DNA of 64,000 nt from the IMG/VR virus record IMGVR_UViG_3300012206_000007, positions 1-64,000 of that record. The stretch is one strand, 5' to 3'. Positions 32,614 through 39,691 of this stretch are shown in pieces. Position numbers and translations under genes: made by a program. Below the pieces are notes generated by a model that was given only the letters and a program-made list of their open reading frames with translations, was not told the DNA's origin and made no database searches. The stretch is from a virus. The stretch's first letter is position 1. Every line of letters begins with the position of its first letter.

Positions 32614-32865
32614 CTAGCGTCGGATGATACCGCCCAAGAGGCTGAGCGCAAGCAGGCCCGCTTGCTGGGTCGGCTGGTGGGGGGCGCGGGTCGGGACCAC
32701 CGCCCAGTCGATATCGAGGCTCTTGCAGGCGGGGCAGCGGGGGAGGCGGCGTTGGGCGGCGGAATCGCACCGGGTGGGGCGATAGACCTGCGTGCCGCAC
32801 CACGCGCACGTCCCGACCGGTCGCCCGGTCGCGCGAGGGATCCGGCCGGTGGGGGTGCGCCCCAT
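32614..32865 (-). CDS. Small zinc-ribbon protein
   Basis: 83 residues from ATG 32865. Two Cys pairs, CAWCGTQVYRPTRCD and CPACKSLDIDW, make a zinc ribbon; the C-terminus is a short hydrophobic helix (AGLLALSLLGGIIRR) that may associate with membranes. Function unknown. Confidence 0.65.
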   Translation of the reverse strand: MGRTPTGRIPRATGRPVGTCAWCGTQVYRPTRCDSAAQRRLPRCPACKSLDIDWAVVPTRAPHQPTQQAGLLALSLLGGIIRR

Positions 32866-32869
32866 CAGC

Positions 32870-33388
32870 TCAGCCCCTCCGCATGCCTCGTCCTCCGCCG
32901 CTGCCTGCTGGCGTCGCGCATAGACGCTCTGTCCCGAGTGTCGTCTGGTGGGCCGGTCTCCCGTAGGGGTCAGCGCACGCCCCGCTGTGTGTGCGCGCGA
33001 GGTGTGCCAGAGTCTCCCGCTCTCGGAGCCGCTGGTGCAGGTCGACCGTCTTCTCATCCGCCAAGTAGGTCAGAATCTCCTCCTCGTCGGGCGTATGTCC
33101 GGTCGCCTCCTGCATCTGCGCGATAAAGTCCGCGACCAGCCCCGCTTCGACCTGATCGAGGTAACTCACGGCGGGTGGGGTCGCGCCAAGACCGACGCCT
33201 CCCGTCTGTAGCGCACCAATGGCCTCCGGGACCTCACCGTCCTGATCTGCACCTGTCACGTGCGCGACCAGATGCTCCAGCGCGTCCGCCTGCCGCTCCT
33301 CCGCCTGCCGAATCCCGGCCAGTTCGTGCACCAGCGTCCGCAGCAGCCGCCCGCTCCCCTGTCGCCGGAAGGCGTCGGCCCAGCCCAT
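32870..33388 (-). CDS. Hypothetical helical protein
   Basis: 172 residues. N-terminal amphipathic helices (LLRTLVHELAGIRQAEERQA) are followed by EAGLVADFIAQMQEATGHTP, an acidic EEILTYLADEKTVDLHQRL segment and a Gly/Arg-rich end. It starts nine bases after the upstream stop. No recognised family. Confidence 0.58.
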   Translation of the reverse strand: MGWADAFRRQGSGRLLRTLVHELAGIRQAEERQADALEHLVAHVTGADQDGEVPEAIGALQTGGVGLGATPPAVSYLDQVEAGLVADFIAQMQEATGHTPDEEEILTYLADEKTVDLHQRLRERETLAHLARTHSGACADPYGRPAHQTTLGTERLCATPAGSGGGRGMRRG

Positions 33389-33397
33389 CGCCTCAGC

Positions 33398-33637
33398 CTA
33401 CACCGACTCGGGCCCGTCTGCGTCTACAGTGCCCGTTGCGTCGTCTCCCGCAGGCAGATCCAGCCGATCTAGCAGCACCACGACCATCGAGGACCACCCG
33501 ACAGGCTTCAGCACTTTCTGCGATTCTTTCACCGCCCGCGTGACACACGTCTGCGCTCGACCGCCCTCCACGATCCCGCGATGCGTCTGCGGGGGCCGCA
33601 TCGCATACTCAAACGAACAGCTGAATCGACAGCGCAT
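33398..33637 (-). CDS. Hypothetical small protein
   Basis: 79 residues from ATG 33637, preceded by GGGGGGAGGC. It starts MRCRFSCSFEYAMRPPQTHR and continues with a helical KESQKVLKPVGWSSMVVVLL and an acidic end. No family recognised. The 225 bases upstream (33638-33862) hold no supported gene, only an imperfect CCGGCC/GGCCGG hairpin near 33731. Confidence 0.5.
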   Translation of the reverse strand: MRCRFSCSFEYAMRPPQTHRGIVEGGRAQTCVTRAVKESQKVLKPVGWSSMVVVLLDRLDLPAGDDATGTVDADGPESV

Positions 33638-33862
33638 GCCTCCCCCCTCCGCCGTAGAGCCTACCACCTCAGCAGTCGATTTAGACAACTCCCCCTCCGT
33701 GCAGAAAAATACTGAGCTGAGCCCTAGTCCGGCCGCGAGCCTCTCCGGCCGGGGCGGCCCTTGCGGACAATGGTGCGGCCTGGTCGGAGGCGTGCGCAGG
33801 ATGCCCCGTGCGTCCGTGTGGAAGGCACAGGACGCGTCTGGCGCGACGGGGAAGGGTCTGGC

Positions 33863-34045
33863 CTAGGGTACGTCGCCTGACGCGCCGTCGCTAGCGGAGA
33901 CGACGGTATAGGCTACGTCGGCGCCCCAGCGTCCGGCATCGTCGCGTTCCGCCAGCGTGCAGGCTTCGTCGGGCGATGTGGCGCGATAGGTCCGGTCCCG
34001 AACCGTGCCGTCGGCGTCTGTCGCACGGATGAGGTAGTCAGTCAT
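33863..34045 (-). CDS. Small hypothetical protein
   Basis: 60 residues from ATG 34045. YLIRATDADGTVRDRTYRAT, SPDEACTLAERDD and GADVAYTVVSAS give a compact beta-alpha-beta pattern, typical of small phage 'early' domains. No family name can be given. Confidence 0.55.
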   Translation of the reverse strand: MTDYLIRATDADGTVRDRTYRATSPDEACTLAERDDAGRWGADVAYTVVSASDGASGDVP

Positions 34046-34139
34046 ACCGCGGATCCTACCCGAACGGCTGAGCTGGGTCAAGTGTGGCATGCTCCCCACA
34101 TGTAGGGCGAGTGCCCCTACCGACCACCTCAGCCGCACA

Positions 34140-34277
34140 TCAGCGAAGCATCAGGTAGAAGCACAGCAGCGACAGGCCGCACGCACTCAGCCAGAACCCG
34201 ACGACGAACAGCCGCGCCAGCACACCCGCTCCGCCACACAACGCGAACAGGATGAGCCCTAGCAGGATAGCGACCAT
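34140..34277 (-). CDS. Small two-span membrane protein, first gene of the leftward unit
   Basis: 45 residues with two hydrophobic helices (MVAILLGLILFALCGGAGVL and FWLSACGLSLLCFYLML). No Shine-Dalgarno precedes ATG 34277; instead a TAAGCT -10 ends six bases before the ATG, as in the rightward promoter, so the mRNA probably starts at or near the ATG. Possible membrane-acting early protein. Confidence 0.6.
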   Translation of the reverse strand: MVAILLGLILFALCGGAGVLARLFVVGFWLSACGLSLLCFYLMLR

Positions 34278-34283
34278 TGGCTG

Positions 34284-34312
34284 AGCTTAGCACAGGACGG
34301 GCTCCGGCGCAA
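34284..34312 (-). promoter_or_regulatory. Leftward promoter with leaderless geometry
   Basis: On the minus strand TTGCGC (34312-34307), 17 bp, TAAGCT (34289-34284) and six bases lead to ATG 34277. The -10 and the spacing to ATG are the same as in the rightward promoter at 34467. Confidence 0.5.
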
Positions 34313-34346
34313 GGGCGCGATGCTACAGGTATGAACGATACAGGGC

Positions 34347-34423
34347 TGAATAGTGCATAGCGCGATAGAGACGGTATGAACAGTTCATAGCTGCACTATA
34401 ACTGACTGAACAGTTCATAGCTG
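34347..34423. repeat. Three 17-bp iterons at 30-bp spacing
   Basis: TGAACAGTTCATAGCTG occurs at 34377-34393 and 34407-34423, and a diverged copy (TGAATAGTGCATAGCGC) at 34347-34363. The starts are exactly 30 bp apart. The core TGAACAGTTCA is a perfect palindrome around one base. The array lies between divergent promoters, as expected for an operator array or replication iterons. Confidence 0.8.
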
Positions 34424-34466
34424 TAGGGCTTTGCTAAGCTTATCAAGCTTGCAGTTCACTGAGTGC

Positions 34467-34496
34467 TTGACAAGCTCAGCCGTGCTGAAGTAAGCT
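34467..34496 (+). promoter_or_regulatory. Rightward early promoter
   Basis: TTGACA (34467-34472), 18 bp and TAAGCT (34491-34496), with ATG six bases later and no Shine-Dalgarno. The promoter before 39692 has the same TGCTTGACAA start, the same 18-bp spacer and a matching -10, so this is a phage promoter class. Confidence 0.65.
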
Positions 34497-34502
34497 CTGC
34501 AC

Positions 34503-34829
34503 ATGGCCACTGACTACGTCGACTTAGGACCCACGCCGGCAGAAGAATCGTGTCAGCAAGTGGGCACGGCAGCGTATGACGAAGGAGAAGCGCGGCGGGA
34601 GTCGCGGATCTACCTTGAGCAGATTCGGCGCGTCTGCGGAGTGGAACCCCTTGGGGCTCGCCTGGTGATCAAGGGGTTTGCGCATGACTTCGGGACGTAC
34701 CACGAAGTGGTGTGTCGCTTCAATGATGAGTCGGAAACAGCGACCGCGTACGCCTATCGGCTTGAGGCGGAGTCACCGCAATGCTGGGATAGCGAAGCGC
34801 GAGCGCAACTGGGCAGAGATGCCGTATGA
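34503..34829 (+). CDS. First rightward early gene, hypothetical
   Basis: 108 residues. The sequence runs MATDYVDLGPTPAEESCQQV, an amphipathic EGEARRESRIYLEQIRRVC, then a beta part (LVIKGFAHDFGTYHEVVCRF). No family recognised. It is the first gene of a chain of coupled small genes and probably translated from a leaderless mRNA. Confidence 0.65.
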   Translation: MATDYVDLGPTPAEESCQQVGTAAYDEGEARRESRIYLEQIRRVCGVEPLGARLVIKGFAHDFGTYHEVVCRFNDESETATAYAYRLEAESPQCWDSEARAQLGRDAV

Positions 34830-35197
34830 AGCGCACGCGGGCGGAACTTGAGGCGGAGCTCGCCTACCAGCAAGGCCAGGCGACGATCTACCAAGTCGCA
34901 CTCTCAGCCATCGTCGACGCACCGGCGGCCGTGGAGCGGTTCTCGATTGATGGCGGGCGGTACACGCTGCGGCTGTACCGACCGACGGCCGCGCACGGAG
35001 GACTGGTGACGACCACATATGCGTGCAAGGGGCAGGCGACGGTCGTCCTAGCTGACTACCTCGACAGTCTAGCGAACGTCTACTGGGCAGGACATGCGGG
35101 GGCGACGGCTCTGCCGTTCTGCAGGGCCGTTGAGCGGCTGACCCGAGTGCGGAACAAGGCGAACGAAGCACCACGCCGAACGGAAGGGGCCGCATGA
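34826..35197 (+). CDS. Hypothetical early protein
   Basis: 123 residues overlapping the previous gene by four bases. A helical start (RTRAELEAELAYQQGQATIY) is followed by a beta-rich middle (FSIDGGRYTLRLYRP) and a basic end. Function unknown. Confidence 0.6.
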   Translation: MKRTRAELEAELAYQQGQATIYQVALSAIVDAPAAVERFSIDGGRYTLRLYRPTAAHGGLVTTTYACKGQATVVLADYLDSLANVYWAGHAGATALPFCRAVERLTRVRNKANEAPRRTEGAA

Positions 35198-35379
35198 GCT
35201 GCACGCTCCGTCGACTCTCCACTGGCGAGTCCCGCTGGCACCTCTCGACGGACCTACCGGGCACAGGACGCTCGAGTCGGATCGATCGGCAGGCAATCGG
35301 CGTGCTGTACCTGACGATCCACGCGTTCGGCTGCTACCTCGACTGGACCGCAACGTGCCCGAAAGGCTGGCGCGCATGA
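35194..35379 (+). CDS. Hypothetical early protein
   Basis: 61 residues, coupled by ATGA overlaps to both neighbours. Contains RRLSTGESRWHLSTDL and LYLTIHAFGCYLDWTATCP. Small, beta-prone, family unknown. Confidence 0.55.
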   Translation: MSCTLRRLSTGESRWHLSTDLPGTGRSSRIDRQAIGVLYLTIHAFGCYLDWTATCPKGWRA

Positions 35380-35609
35380 CGTTCCAGTCCTTCGACACAT
35401 GGGCGGCCATCCTTGAGCACGTGCGAGCGGAGCAGCCCATCTATTACCAAGCGCCCTTGGATTACCGGCCTGTGCACGTGCTGGCGCGTTGCGGGCGCGG
35501 CACGTTGCCAGACGTCGTCCACGTGACGCCGCTTCCGTTTGGGACTGCCGATCCGTTCTGGGCGGACGCCGGGCACTTGTCCCGCTTCCGCCAGCAGGTG
35601 CGCGCATGA
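35376..35609 (+). CDS. Hypothetical early protein
   Basis: 77 residues from ATG 35376. FQSFDTWAAILEHVRAEQPI, YYQAPLDYRPVHVLARCGRG and DPFWADAGHLSRFRQQV suggest a compact alpha/beta domain; the pattern of tyrosine and DYRP near the middle recalls small phage 'possible DNA metabolism' proteins. Coupled on both sides. Confidence 0.58.
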   Translation: MTFQSFDTWAAILEHVRAEQPIYYQAPLDYRPVHVLARCGRGTLPDVVHVTPLPFGTADPFWADAGHLSRFRQQVRA

Positions 35610-35971
35610 GGCCCTATTGCGTGACGTGTGGGCGACCGTTCGCGGTCGCAAAGGTAGCCAAGCCAGTCGATACGGCTCAGCTGTCGGTGAAGGCCCTGTA
35701 CGCCCACTTCAGGGCGTCTGCACCGCTCGAGGATGTGCGCTTCTTCCTAGCGACTGCAGTGTTGTCGTCAGCGACGCGAGCAGCGGTCAAAGCGTTACTG
35801 GCAACAGGCTGCACGAACCGAGCAGAGACCTATCGCCAGCTGGGGGCGCTTCAAGATCGCTGGCGCGCTGAGGATTACTGGCATCGGATCGTCGTGCCGC
35901 GCAAGCGGCTCGCACGGCGCCGCGCTCGCGCGCAACGACGGACTCACGCCCAACAGGAAAGGGCCGCATGA
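35606..35971 (+). CDS. Hypothetical protein with N-terminal zinc knuckle
   Basis: 121 residues from ATG 35606. CVTCGRPFAVAK is an isolated Cys pair; the rest is helical (VRFFLATAVLSSATRAAVKA, YRQLGALQDRWRAEDYWHRI) and ends in a very basic tail (RLARRRARAQRR) suited to nucleic-acid binding. Confidence 0.58.
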   Translation: MRPYCVTCGRPFAVAKVAKPVDTAQLSVKALYAHFRASAPLEDVRFFLATAVLSSATRAAVKALLATGCTNRAETYRQLGALQDRWRAEDYWHRIVVPRKRLARRRARAQRRTHAQQERAA

Positions 35972-36207
35972 ACAAGACACAGCAGACCCAGCTCCGCGAG
36001 CGTCTCCGCCAGCAGGGGTTTGACGCCTCGTATCTGACACGAGACGGGGCGGAGCGAGCCGTACGCGTGCGGTGCTCGGCGTGCGAGGCCCATGTCATCC
36101 AAGGCGTCGCCTGCCATGAGACGGGCTGTCCACACCAAGTCTATGAGTGCCGGGGCTGCAATGCGGCCGTCCCGCGACGGGGCGCCTACTGCGAGGACTG
36201 CGCATGA
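35968..36207 (+). CDS. Small zinc-ribbon protein
   Basis: 79 residues. A helical start (TQQTQLRERLRQQGFDASYL) is followed by a cysteine-rich domain: CSACEAHVIQGVACHETGC, YECRGCNAAVP, YCEDC. Eight cysteines allow two zinc sites. Related in style to the many small zinc proteins of this phage. Confidence 0.65.
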   Translation: MNKTQQTQLRERLRQQGFDASYLTRDGAERAVRVRCSACEAHVIQGVACHETGCPHQVYECRGCNAAVPRRGAYCEDCA

Positions 36208-36524
36208 CGCACTTTCGCGTGACTTATGACGTCGTGACCGAAGAATCCGCCGAGCAAGGCGATATCGCAGAGTCTGGCTTTTACTCGCGTGGCGGGTGGA
36301 AACACGACGATCCGAGCGATTGGACGTTGCATGAAGTCGTACGCGAATTCGGGCGCAACGGCCTCGAGGACGGCGGGCGTGGGTTTTACACCTGCGACTC
36401 GGAGATTGACTACCGAACGGGCGATCACACGTCGTATGGGGTGCATCCGCCGGCCTCGGTCACGGGCGCCAGCTACGCGCGCCTGCAACGGATCCTCAGC
36501 TACCGACACGGCAAGCGGACGTGA
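36204..36524 (+). CDS. Conserved small phage protein
   Basis: 106 residues from ATG 36204. The pattern FRVTYDVVTEESAEQGDIAE, then GFYSRGGWK, an acidic helix, RGFYTCDSEIDYRTGDHTSY and a helical end (YARLQRILSYRHG) recurs widely among phages and phage-derived islands as a protein of unknown function. Coupled by overlap to both neighbours. Confidence 0.72.
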   Translation: MTHFRVTYDVVTEESAEQGDIAESGFYSRGGWKHDDPSDWTLHEVVREFGRNGLEDGGRGFYTCDSEIDYRTGDHTSYGVHPPASVTGASYARLQRILSYRHGKRT

Positions 36525-36739
36525 AGGCGCCGCTCGCCTTCCCAGTGCCTGCTCCGCCCTGCTACGACTGCGGCACACCGACCCGTTCGGAGGTCAAAGT
36601 GTGCGCTGCCTGCATCCGTCGCCGCTGGCGGGCGGGCGAATTGGAGTGGTTTGGGCGGTGCTACCCCGCTGACCAGCACGCCCGTTGCGATCACCCGCTG
36701 CCAGCGGGCTATCCCACCCGCCCACGGGAGAGCGCATGA
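36521..36739 (+). CDS. Small zinc-binding protein
   Basis: 72 residues starting at GTG. Two Cys pairs (CYDCGTP and CAACIRRRW) then a further Cys/His set (CYPADQHARCDH). Overlaps neighbours by four bases on each side. Confidence 0.6.
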   Translation: MKAPLAFPVPAPPCYDCGTPTRSEVKVCAACIRRRWRAGELEWFGRCYPADQHARCDHPLPAGYPTRPRESA

Positions 36740-36858
36740 TGCCGCCAACGCGTACGTCCCGTACGTCCTTCAGCCGGTACGTACCTTCAGTCGGTACGTA
36801 CCCTCCGTACCCTCCGTACCTTCCGTACCTTCCGTACCTTCAGAGGAGCACCAGATGA
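36736..36858 (+). CDS. Repeat-filled 40-residue micro-ORF
   Basis: ATG 36736 overlaps the previous stop and TGA 36858 overlaps the ATG of the next gene, so it is tiled like a translated coupled gene. The peptide is rich in Tyr/Pro repeats (YPPYPPYLPYLPYL) because the GTAC repeat array lies inside it. Whether the peptide matters or the DNA repeat does is open. Confidence 0.4.
   Translation: MMPPTRTSRTSFSRYVPSVGTYPPYPPYLPYLPYLQRSTR
36763..36841. repeat. GTAC-rich tandem repeat array
   Basis: A roughly 9-bp unit, CCGTACCTT / CCGTACCCT, is repeated, preceded by CGTACGTCCCGTACGTCC and two CGGTACGTACC blocks. The 20-mer ACCCTCCGTACCCTCCGTAC at 36800-36819 is identical to 29661-29680. It is located inside the micro-ORF directly before the gene at 36855. 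Confidence 0.85.
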
Positions 36859-37304
36859 GCCGTTCCCCCGCCTGGCGTGATGAGTTCGTCGCCCAACTGA
36901 CGCGTGAACTCCCGACGCAATCGCCCTATGCCGTGGCCGAACTGGCGGAGCAGCTCATGCGCGCCAGCCGACGCTTGCAGCGGCTGGCGGAGCTCGCCTG
37001 CAGCTCGGAAGCGGCCGACCGCGACCGCGTGCTCTGTCCCGCCGCGACGAAGAAACGCGCCGTCTGCCTGTGCGACTACGACGCCCAAGATCCGATCAAC
37101 GGCCATCAGACGATCCCGCGCATTGCCCTGCAGGACTGGCAGACCGAGCAGCGGGTCAAAGCCCTCTGTAAGCCGTACGGCCTCGAGGTGCTGACGCAAG
37201 GCGACCCACGCGGAGCCGTCCTGCGGGTCATCCCGCCCAGCTACGCGAAGCGGAACGAAGGGAAGGACCGCTTCAACCTGGAAGGAATCGCGGTGCCGTC
37301 ATGA
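36855..37304 (+). CDS. Hypothetical early protein
   Basis: 149 residues from ATG 36855, preceded by AGAGGAGCACCAG. An N-terminal helical part (FVAQLTRELPTQSPYAVAEL, EQLMRASRRLQRLAELAC) is followed by a beta part (AVCLCDYDAQDPINGHQTIP, VLRVIPPSYAKRNEGKDRFN). Function unknown. Confidence 0.62.
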   Translation: MSRSPAWRDEFVAQLTRELPTQSPYAVAELAEQLMRASRRLQRLAELACSSEAADRDRVLCPAATKKRAVCLCDYDAQDPINGHQTIPRIALQDWQTEQRVKALCKPYGLEVLTQGDPRGAVLRVIPPSYAKRNEGKDRFNLEGIAVPS

Positions 37305-37507
37305 CCGCTCGCTACGATCAAGCCGCCTATCGCCAGTTCAAGGCGTCGCTGACGCGTGCCGTGAACCGGCAGGATGACGCCGCTATCCTGCGTGCATGCG
37401 CGGCTTTCGATGCCTTCTACGAGGGGTACTCGCCGCCAGATGACTGGCACCGCTGGCGTGTCGCACGGGAAGAGGCCGAAGGCCGGATTAGACGGAGGCA
37501 GCCATGA
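37301..37507 (+). CDS. Hypothetical early protein
   Basis: 68 residues, all helical and charged: YDQAAYRQFKASLTRAVNRQ, AAILRACAAFDAFYEGY, RWRVAREEAEGRIRRRQ. Overlaps both neighbours by four bases. Family unknown. Confidence 0.58.
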   Translation: MTARYDQAAYRQFKASLTRAVNRQDDAAILRACAAFDAFYEGYSPPDDWHRWRVAREEAEGRIRRRQP

Positions 37508-37701
37508 CCATCACCATCCGCCTGAAGACCGATAACGCCGCCTTCAACGACAACCTCCGCGCGCCGCAGATCGCGAGCATCGTCTCGCACGTCGCCGCAC
37601 TCCTCCTCCAGGGGAAGGTCGCCGCAGGGCGCCTCGAAGCCAAGCCACTCTACGACGCCAACGGGAATCGCGTCGGTTCGGTCACTGTTACCGGGCGCTG
37701 A
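37504..37701 (+). CDS. Conserved small phage protein
   Basis: 65 residues. ITIRLKTDNAAFNDNLRAPQ, IASIVSHVAALLLQGKVAA and YDANGNRVGSVTV give the pattern of a widespread small phage protein (strand, DNAAF, long helix, DxNGNxVG strand). It is the last gene of the first rightward run. Confidence 0.68.
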   Translation: MTITIRLKTDNAAFNDNLRAPQIASIVSHVAALLLQGKVAAGRLEAKPLYDANGNRVGSVTVTGR

Positions 37702-37711
37702 GCCGCTCCCT

Positions 37712-37753
37712 CCGGTACCGTCCCTTCAGAAGGTACGTACCCCTCAGTACCGA
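37712..37753. repeat. GTAC-rich repeat between convergent genes
   Basis: CTCCGGTACCGTCCC, CAGAAGGTACGTAC (37727-37740, identical to 16471-16484) and AGTACCGATCC. The GTACCGATC end also occurs at 16514 and 59272. It lies between the ends of the 37504 and 37780 genes. Confidence 0.75.
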
Positions 37754-37779
37754 TCCACGCACGCGCGAGCAGACACCCA

Positions 37780-38100
37780 CTAGCCCCACCGCTGAAGGAT
37801 CCGCCCGTCACGCACCAGGGGAATCCGCGTGTTCGGCTGGCCTAAATCTTCGAGGACATGCAGGAGATCAATGGAGGGGCCGTCTGTACAGCGGCAGGTC
37901 GCGTTGCTATTCCCCAGTGAGAGCGGGCAATGGTCGTCATGCTGGTTCTCAAGGTAGTAGATAGCGCCTTGCTGGATGAAGGGCTGGGCCAATGGCAGGG
38001 CGCGCTCCATGAGTTGGAGCCGGTTGAGGCCGAACCAAGGCTGCTTAGAGGAGGCACGTGCGGTAGTTGCCCGACGCGGCGTGAAGCGCGGGATCTTCAT
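37780..38100 (-). CDS. Small protein with Cys/His cluster, opposite strand
   Basis: 106 residues, ATG 38100 behind AAAAGGAGCGTGTCCG. LNRLQLMERALPLAQPFIQQ, then HDDHCPLSLGNSNATCRCTD, a probable zinc site (HxxHC...CxC), and IDLLHVLEDLGQPNTRIPLV. Reading against its neighbours with its own upstream control region, it may be a separately regulated factor. Confidence 0.6.
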   Translation of the reverse strand: MKIPRFTPRRATTARASSKQPWFGLNRLQLMERALPLAQPFIQQGAIYYLENQHDDHCPLSLGNSNATCRCTDGPSIDLLHVLEDLGQPNTRIPLVRDGRILQRWG

Positions 38101-38412
38101 CGGACACGCTCCTTTTCAGGCGAGGTGTACGTACCTTATGGTACATCTAGGTCTCATGGTAGGGCACAAGCTGCGTAAACTCGGATAACTCCTGTACCGA
38201 CAGTACGTTAGGTCGCCGCATACGCCCGACTTTTGTACTGCGTGATCGATTGCGCAATGCGTAATGGGTGCGCAATCGATCTTTAGTACCTATGTACCTG
38301 TACCAGTAGGTACTTAGCGCCAGTTACGCAATCACGCACCGTTTCTAGGAAAACGCGGCCGGCCATAAGGAAGTCGTATCCAGACATGCTCCGTACTAAG
38401 TGCGTAAGTGCG
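38101..38412. promoter_or_regulatory. Intergenic control region with perfect palindrome and GTAC repeats
   Basis: About 310 bases without a supported gene. GATCGATTGCGCA (38244-38256) and TGCGCAATCGATC (38269-38281) are perfect inverted arms with a 12-base spacer. TACGCAATCACGCA (about 38324) repeats part of the flanking TGCGTGATCGATTGCG in inverse orientation. About ten GTAC tetranucleotides flank it on both sides. The region could be a replication origin or an operator for the 38100 gene. Confidence 0.55.
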
Positions 38413-39411
38413 CTAGGTCGCTCGGACGAACATCGTCTTGACGTAGCGCCCTCGACTGACCCGTGTGATGTACAGCCGTTGCTGGAGATCCCAGATCAGT
38501 TGGTCGGCTCGGCGCTCTTTGACAGCACAGGCCAACTCAATCGCCGTCTTCAGTTGCTTCCGCGTCCAGCCGGGGGGGTCACTCGGCATCTGGTCAACAA
38601 CCGCCTCAAGGCGCTGTTGATCGGCCTCGCTCGGCTCCTCGCCACCCTCCGCAGCGGCATCTGTGGAGTAGGGGACGAACAGCCCCAAGTCATTCCGACC
38701 AAAGTTGAATGTTCCGCTCGGCGCATGGGTCGGTTGCCAGCCCACCTCGTAGTACGGCTGGCTGATCTCCTTCGGCCCGAGCAGGTAGAACATCGTGTCC
38801 GAGAATCCGATCTGCGCGCCTGACCCCATGATGCGTTCGTAGGGGTCCTTGTACTGGTCGCGTGTGTCACCCTTCTGCTTGCTCATGTGGCTGAGCCCGA
38901 GCAGCGTGAGCTGGCGGCGATCCATGAACTGGCTGATCGTCCCGAGTCCCCCGACGACCTCGGCGTAGTCATTCAACCGGCTCGTGAGAAATGGTCCCAT
39001 GACGTCGATTCCGAGGAAGCCCCCAGGTGGCAGGGCCAAGGCATCTAGTGCCCGATTCACGAGCATGTCTGCATAGGCGGGTGTCTTCAGCTTACGCCAG
39101 AGGATGTCGGGCTGATCGCGGAGGGCGTAGTAACGCACGTCTGGGAAGCCTGCTTTGGCGAACCAGCCAGCTTGGTTCAGGTGCCACTTGTGATCGGTGG
39201 TGAGGAGGCCCAAGGCTGTGGGGCGATTGGTCGGGAGCCCGCAAATGGGACGCCCATCGCGGAGCCGCGCGAACCAGTCGGCGAGGAGGGCCGTCTTCCC
39301 GCGCTTGGGCGGCCCCATGAAGATGCACAGGGAGCCGAACGGAATGACGCCAGGAATCGGATCGGGATAGGGGGCTTGACTGGATGAGCTTCCGAATGGT
39401 AGTGTGGTCAT
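38413..39411 (-). CDS. RecA-like/RepA-like ATPase
   Basis: 332 residues from ATG 39411, with AAAGGAG eight bases before; an in-frame GTG at 39420 would touch that site and is rejected. Walker A is IFMGPPKRGKTALLADW (near residue 33), Walker B is FLGIDVMGPF (near 130), followed by LTLLGLSHMSKQKGDTRDQY as a sensor-like strand, typical of AAA_25/RepA-type replicative ATPases. The C-terminal 80 residues look like a winged helix (GWTRKQLKTAIELACAVK). Lies alone on the minus strand in the early region, so it is under different control; a replication or recombination role is likely. Confidence 0.75.
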   Translation of the reverse strand: MTTLPFGSSSSQAPYPDPIPGVIPFGSLCIFMGPPKRGKTALLADWFARLRDGRPICGLPTNRPTALGLLTTDHKWHLNQAGWFAKAGFPDVRYYALRDQPDILWRKLKTPAYADMLVNRALDALALPPGGFLGIDVMGPFLTSRLNDYAEVVGGLGTISQFMDRRQLTLLGLSHMSKQKGDTRDQYKDPYERIMGSGAQIGFSDTMFYLLGPKEISQPYYEVGWQPTHAPSGTFNFGRNDLGLFVPYSTDAAAEGGEEPSEADQQRLEAVVDQMPSDPPGWTRKQLKTAIELACAVKERRADQLIWDLQQRLYITRVSRGRYVKTMFVRAT

Positions 39412-39654
39412 GTCGGCCACTCCTTTGGCAGATTCGGCTGGGCCTGCATCGCTTCCTTTCCAGAGGGCACGCTGACCTGGCCGACTTTCCGCAGTCTAAA
39501 CCCCGCAGTTCTACACCCGTCCTGCCTCGGCCGCAACCGCTAGACCTTGTGACGCCTACCTCGGCCGTCTACTACTTCGGGTATTCGCCTACAGTCTGCG
39601 ACTGGCTACTGAAGAGCAGCTCAGCCATTCCTTAGCATCGGCAAAACTGCGTGC
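39412..39654. other. Divergent intergenic region
   Basis: About 240 bases between the ATPase start and the rightward promoter. A possible plus-strand ORF (39384-39635) has no ribosome binding site or recognisable sequence and is not called. No repeat or hairpin of note was seen. Confidence 0.4.
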
Positions 39655-39684
39655 TTGACAACCTCGACCATTCCGATCTAGGCT
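39655..39684 (+). promoter_or_regulatory. Second rightward early promoter
   Basis: TTGACA (39655-39660), 18 bp and TAGGCT (39679-39684), then seven bases to ATG 39692 with no Shine-Dalgarno. The upstream bases (TGCTTGACAACCTCGACC) match the 34467 promoter (TGCTTGACAAGCTCAGCC). Confidence 0.65.
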
Positions 39685-39691
39685 TCTGCCC

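Noticed and set aside
36763-36841. CRISPR array
   Set aside because: The GTAC units are about 9 bp and contiguous with no unique spacers; no cas gene is present.
39384-39635. Plus-strand 83-codon ORF in the divergent gap
   Set aside because: No ribosome binding site, no recognisable sequence, and it overlaps the ATPase start.
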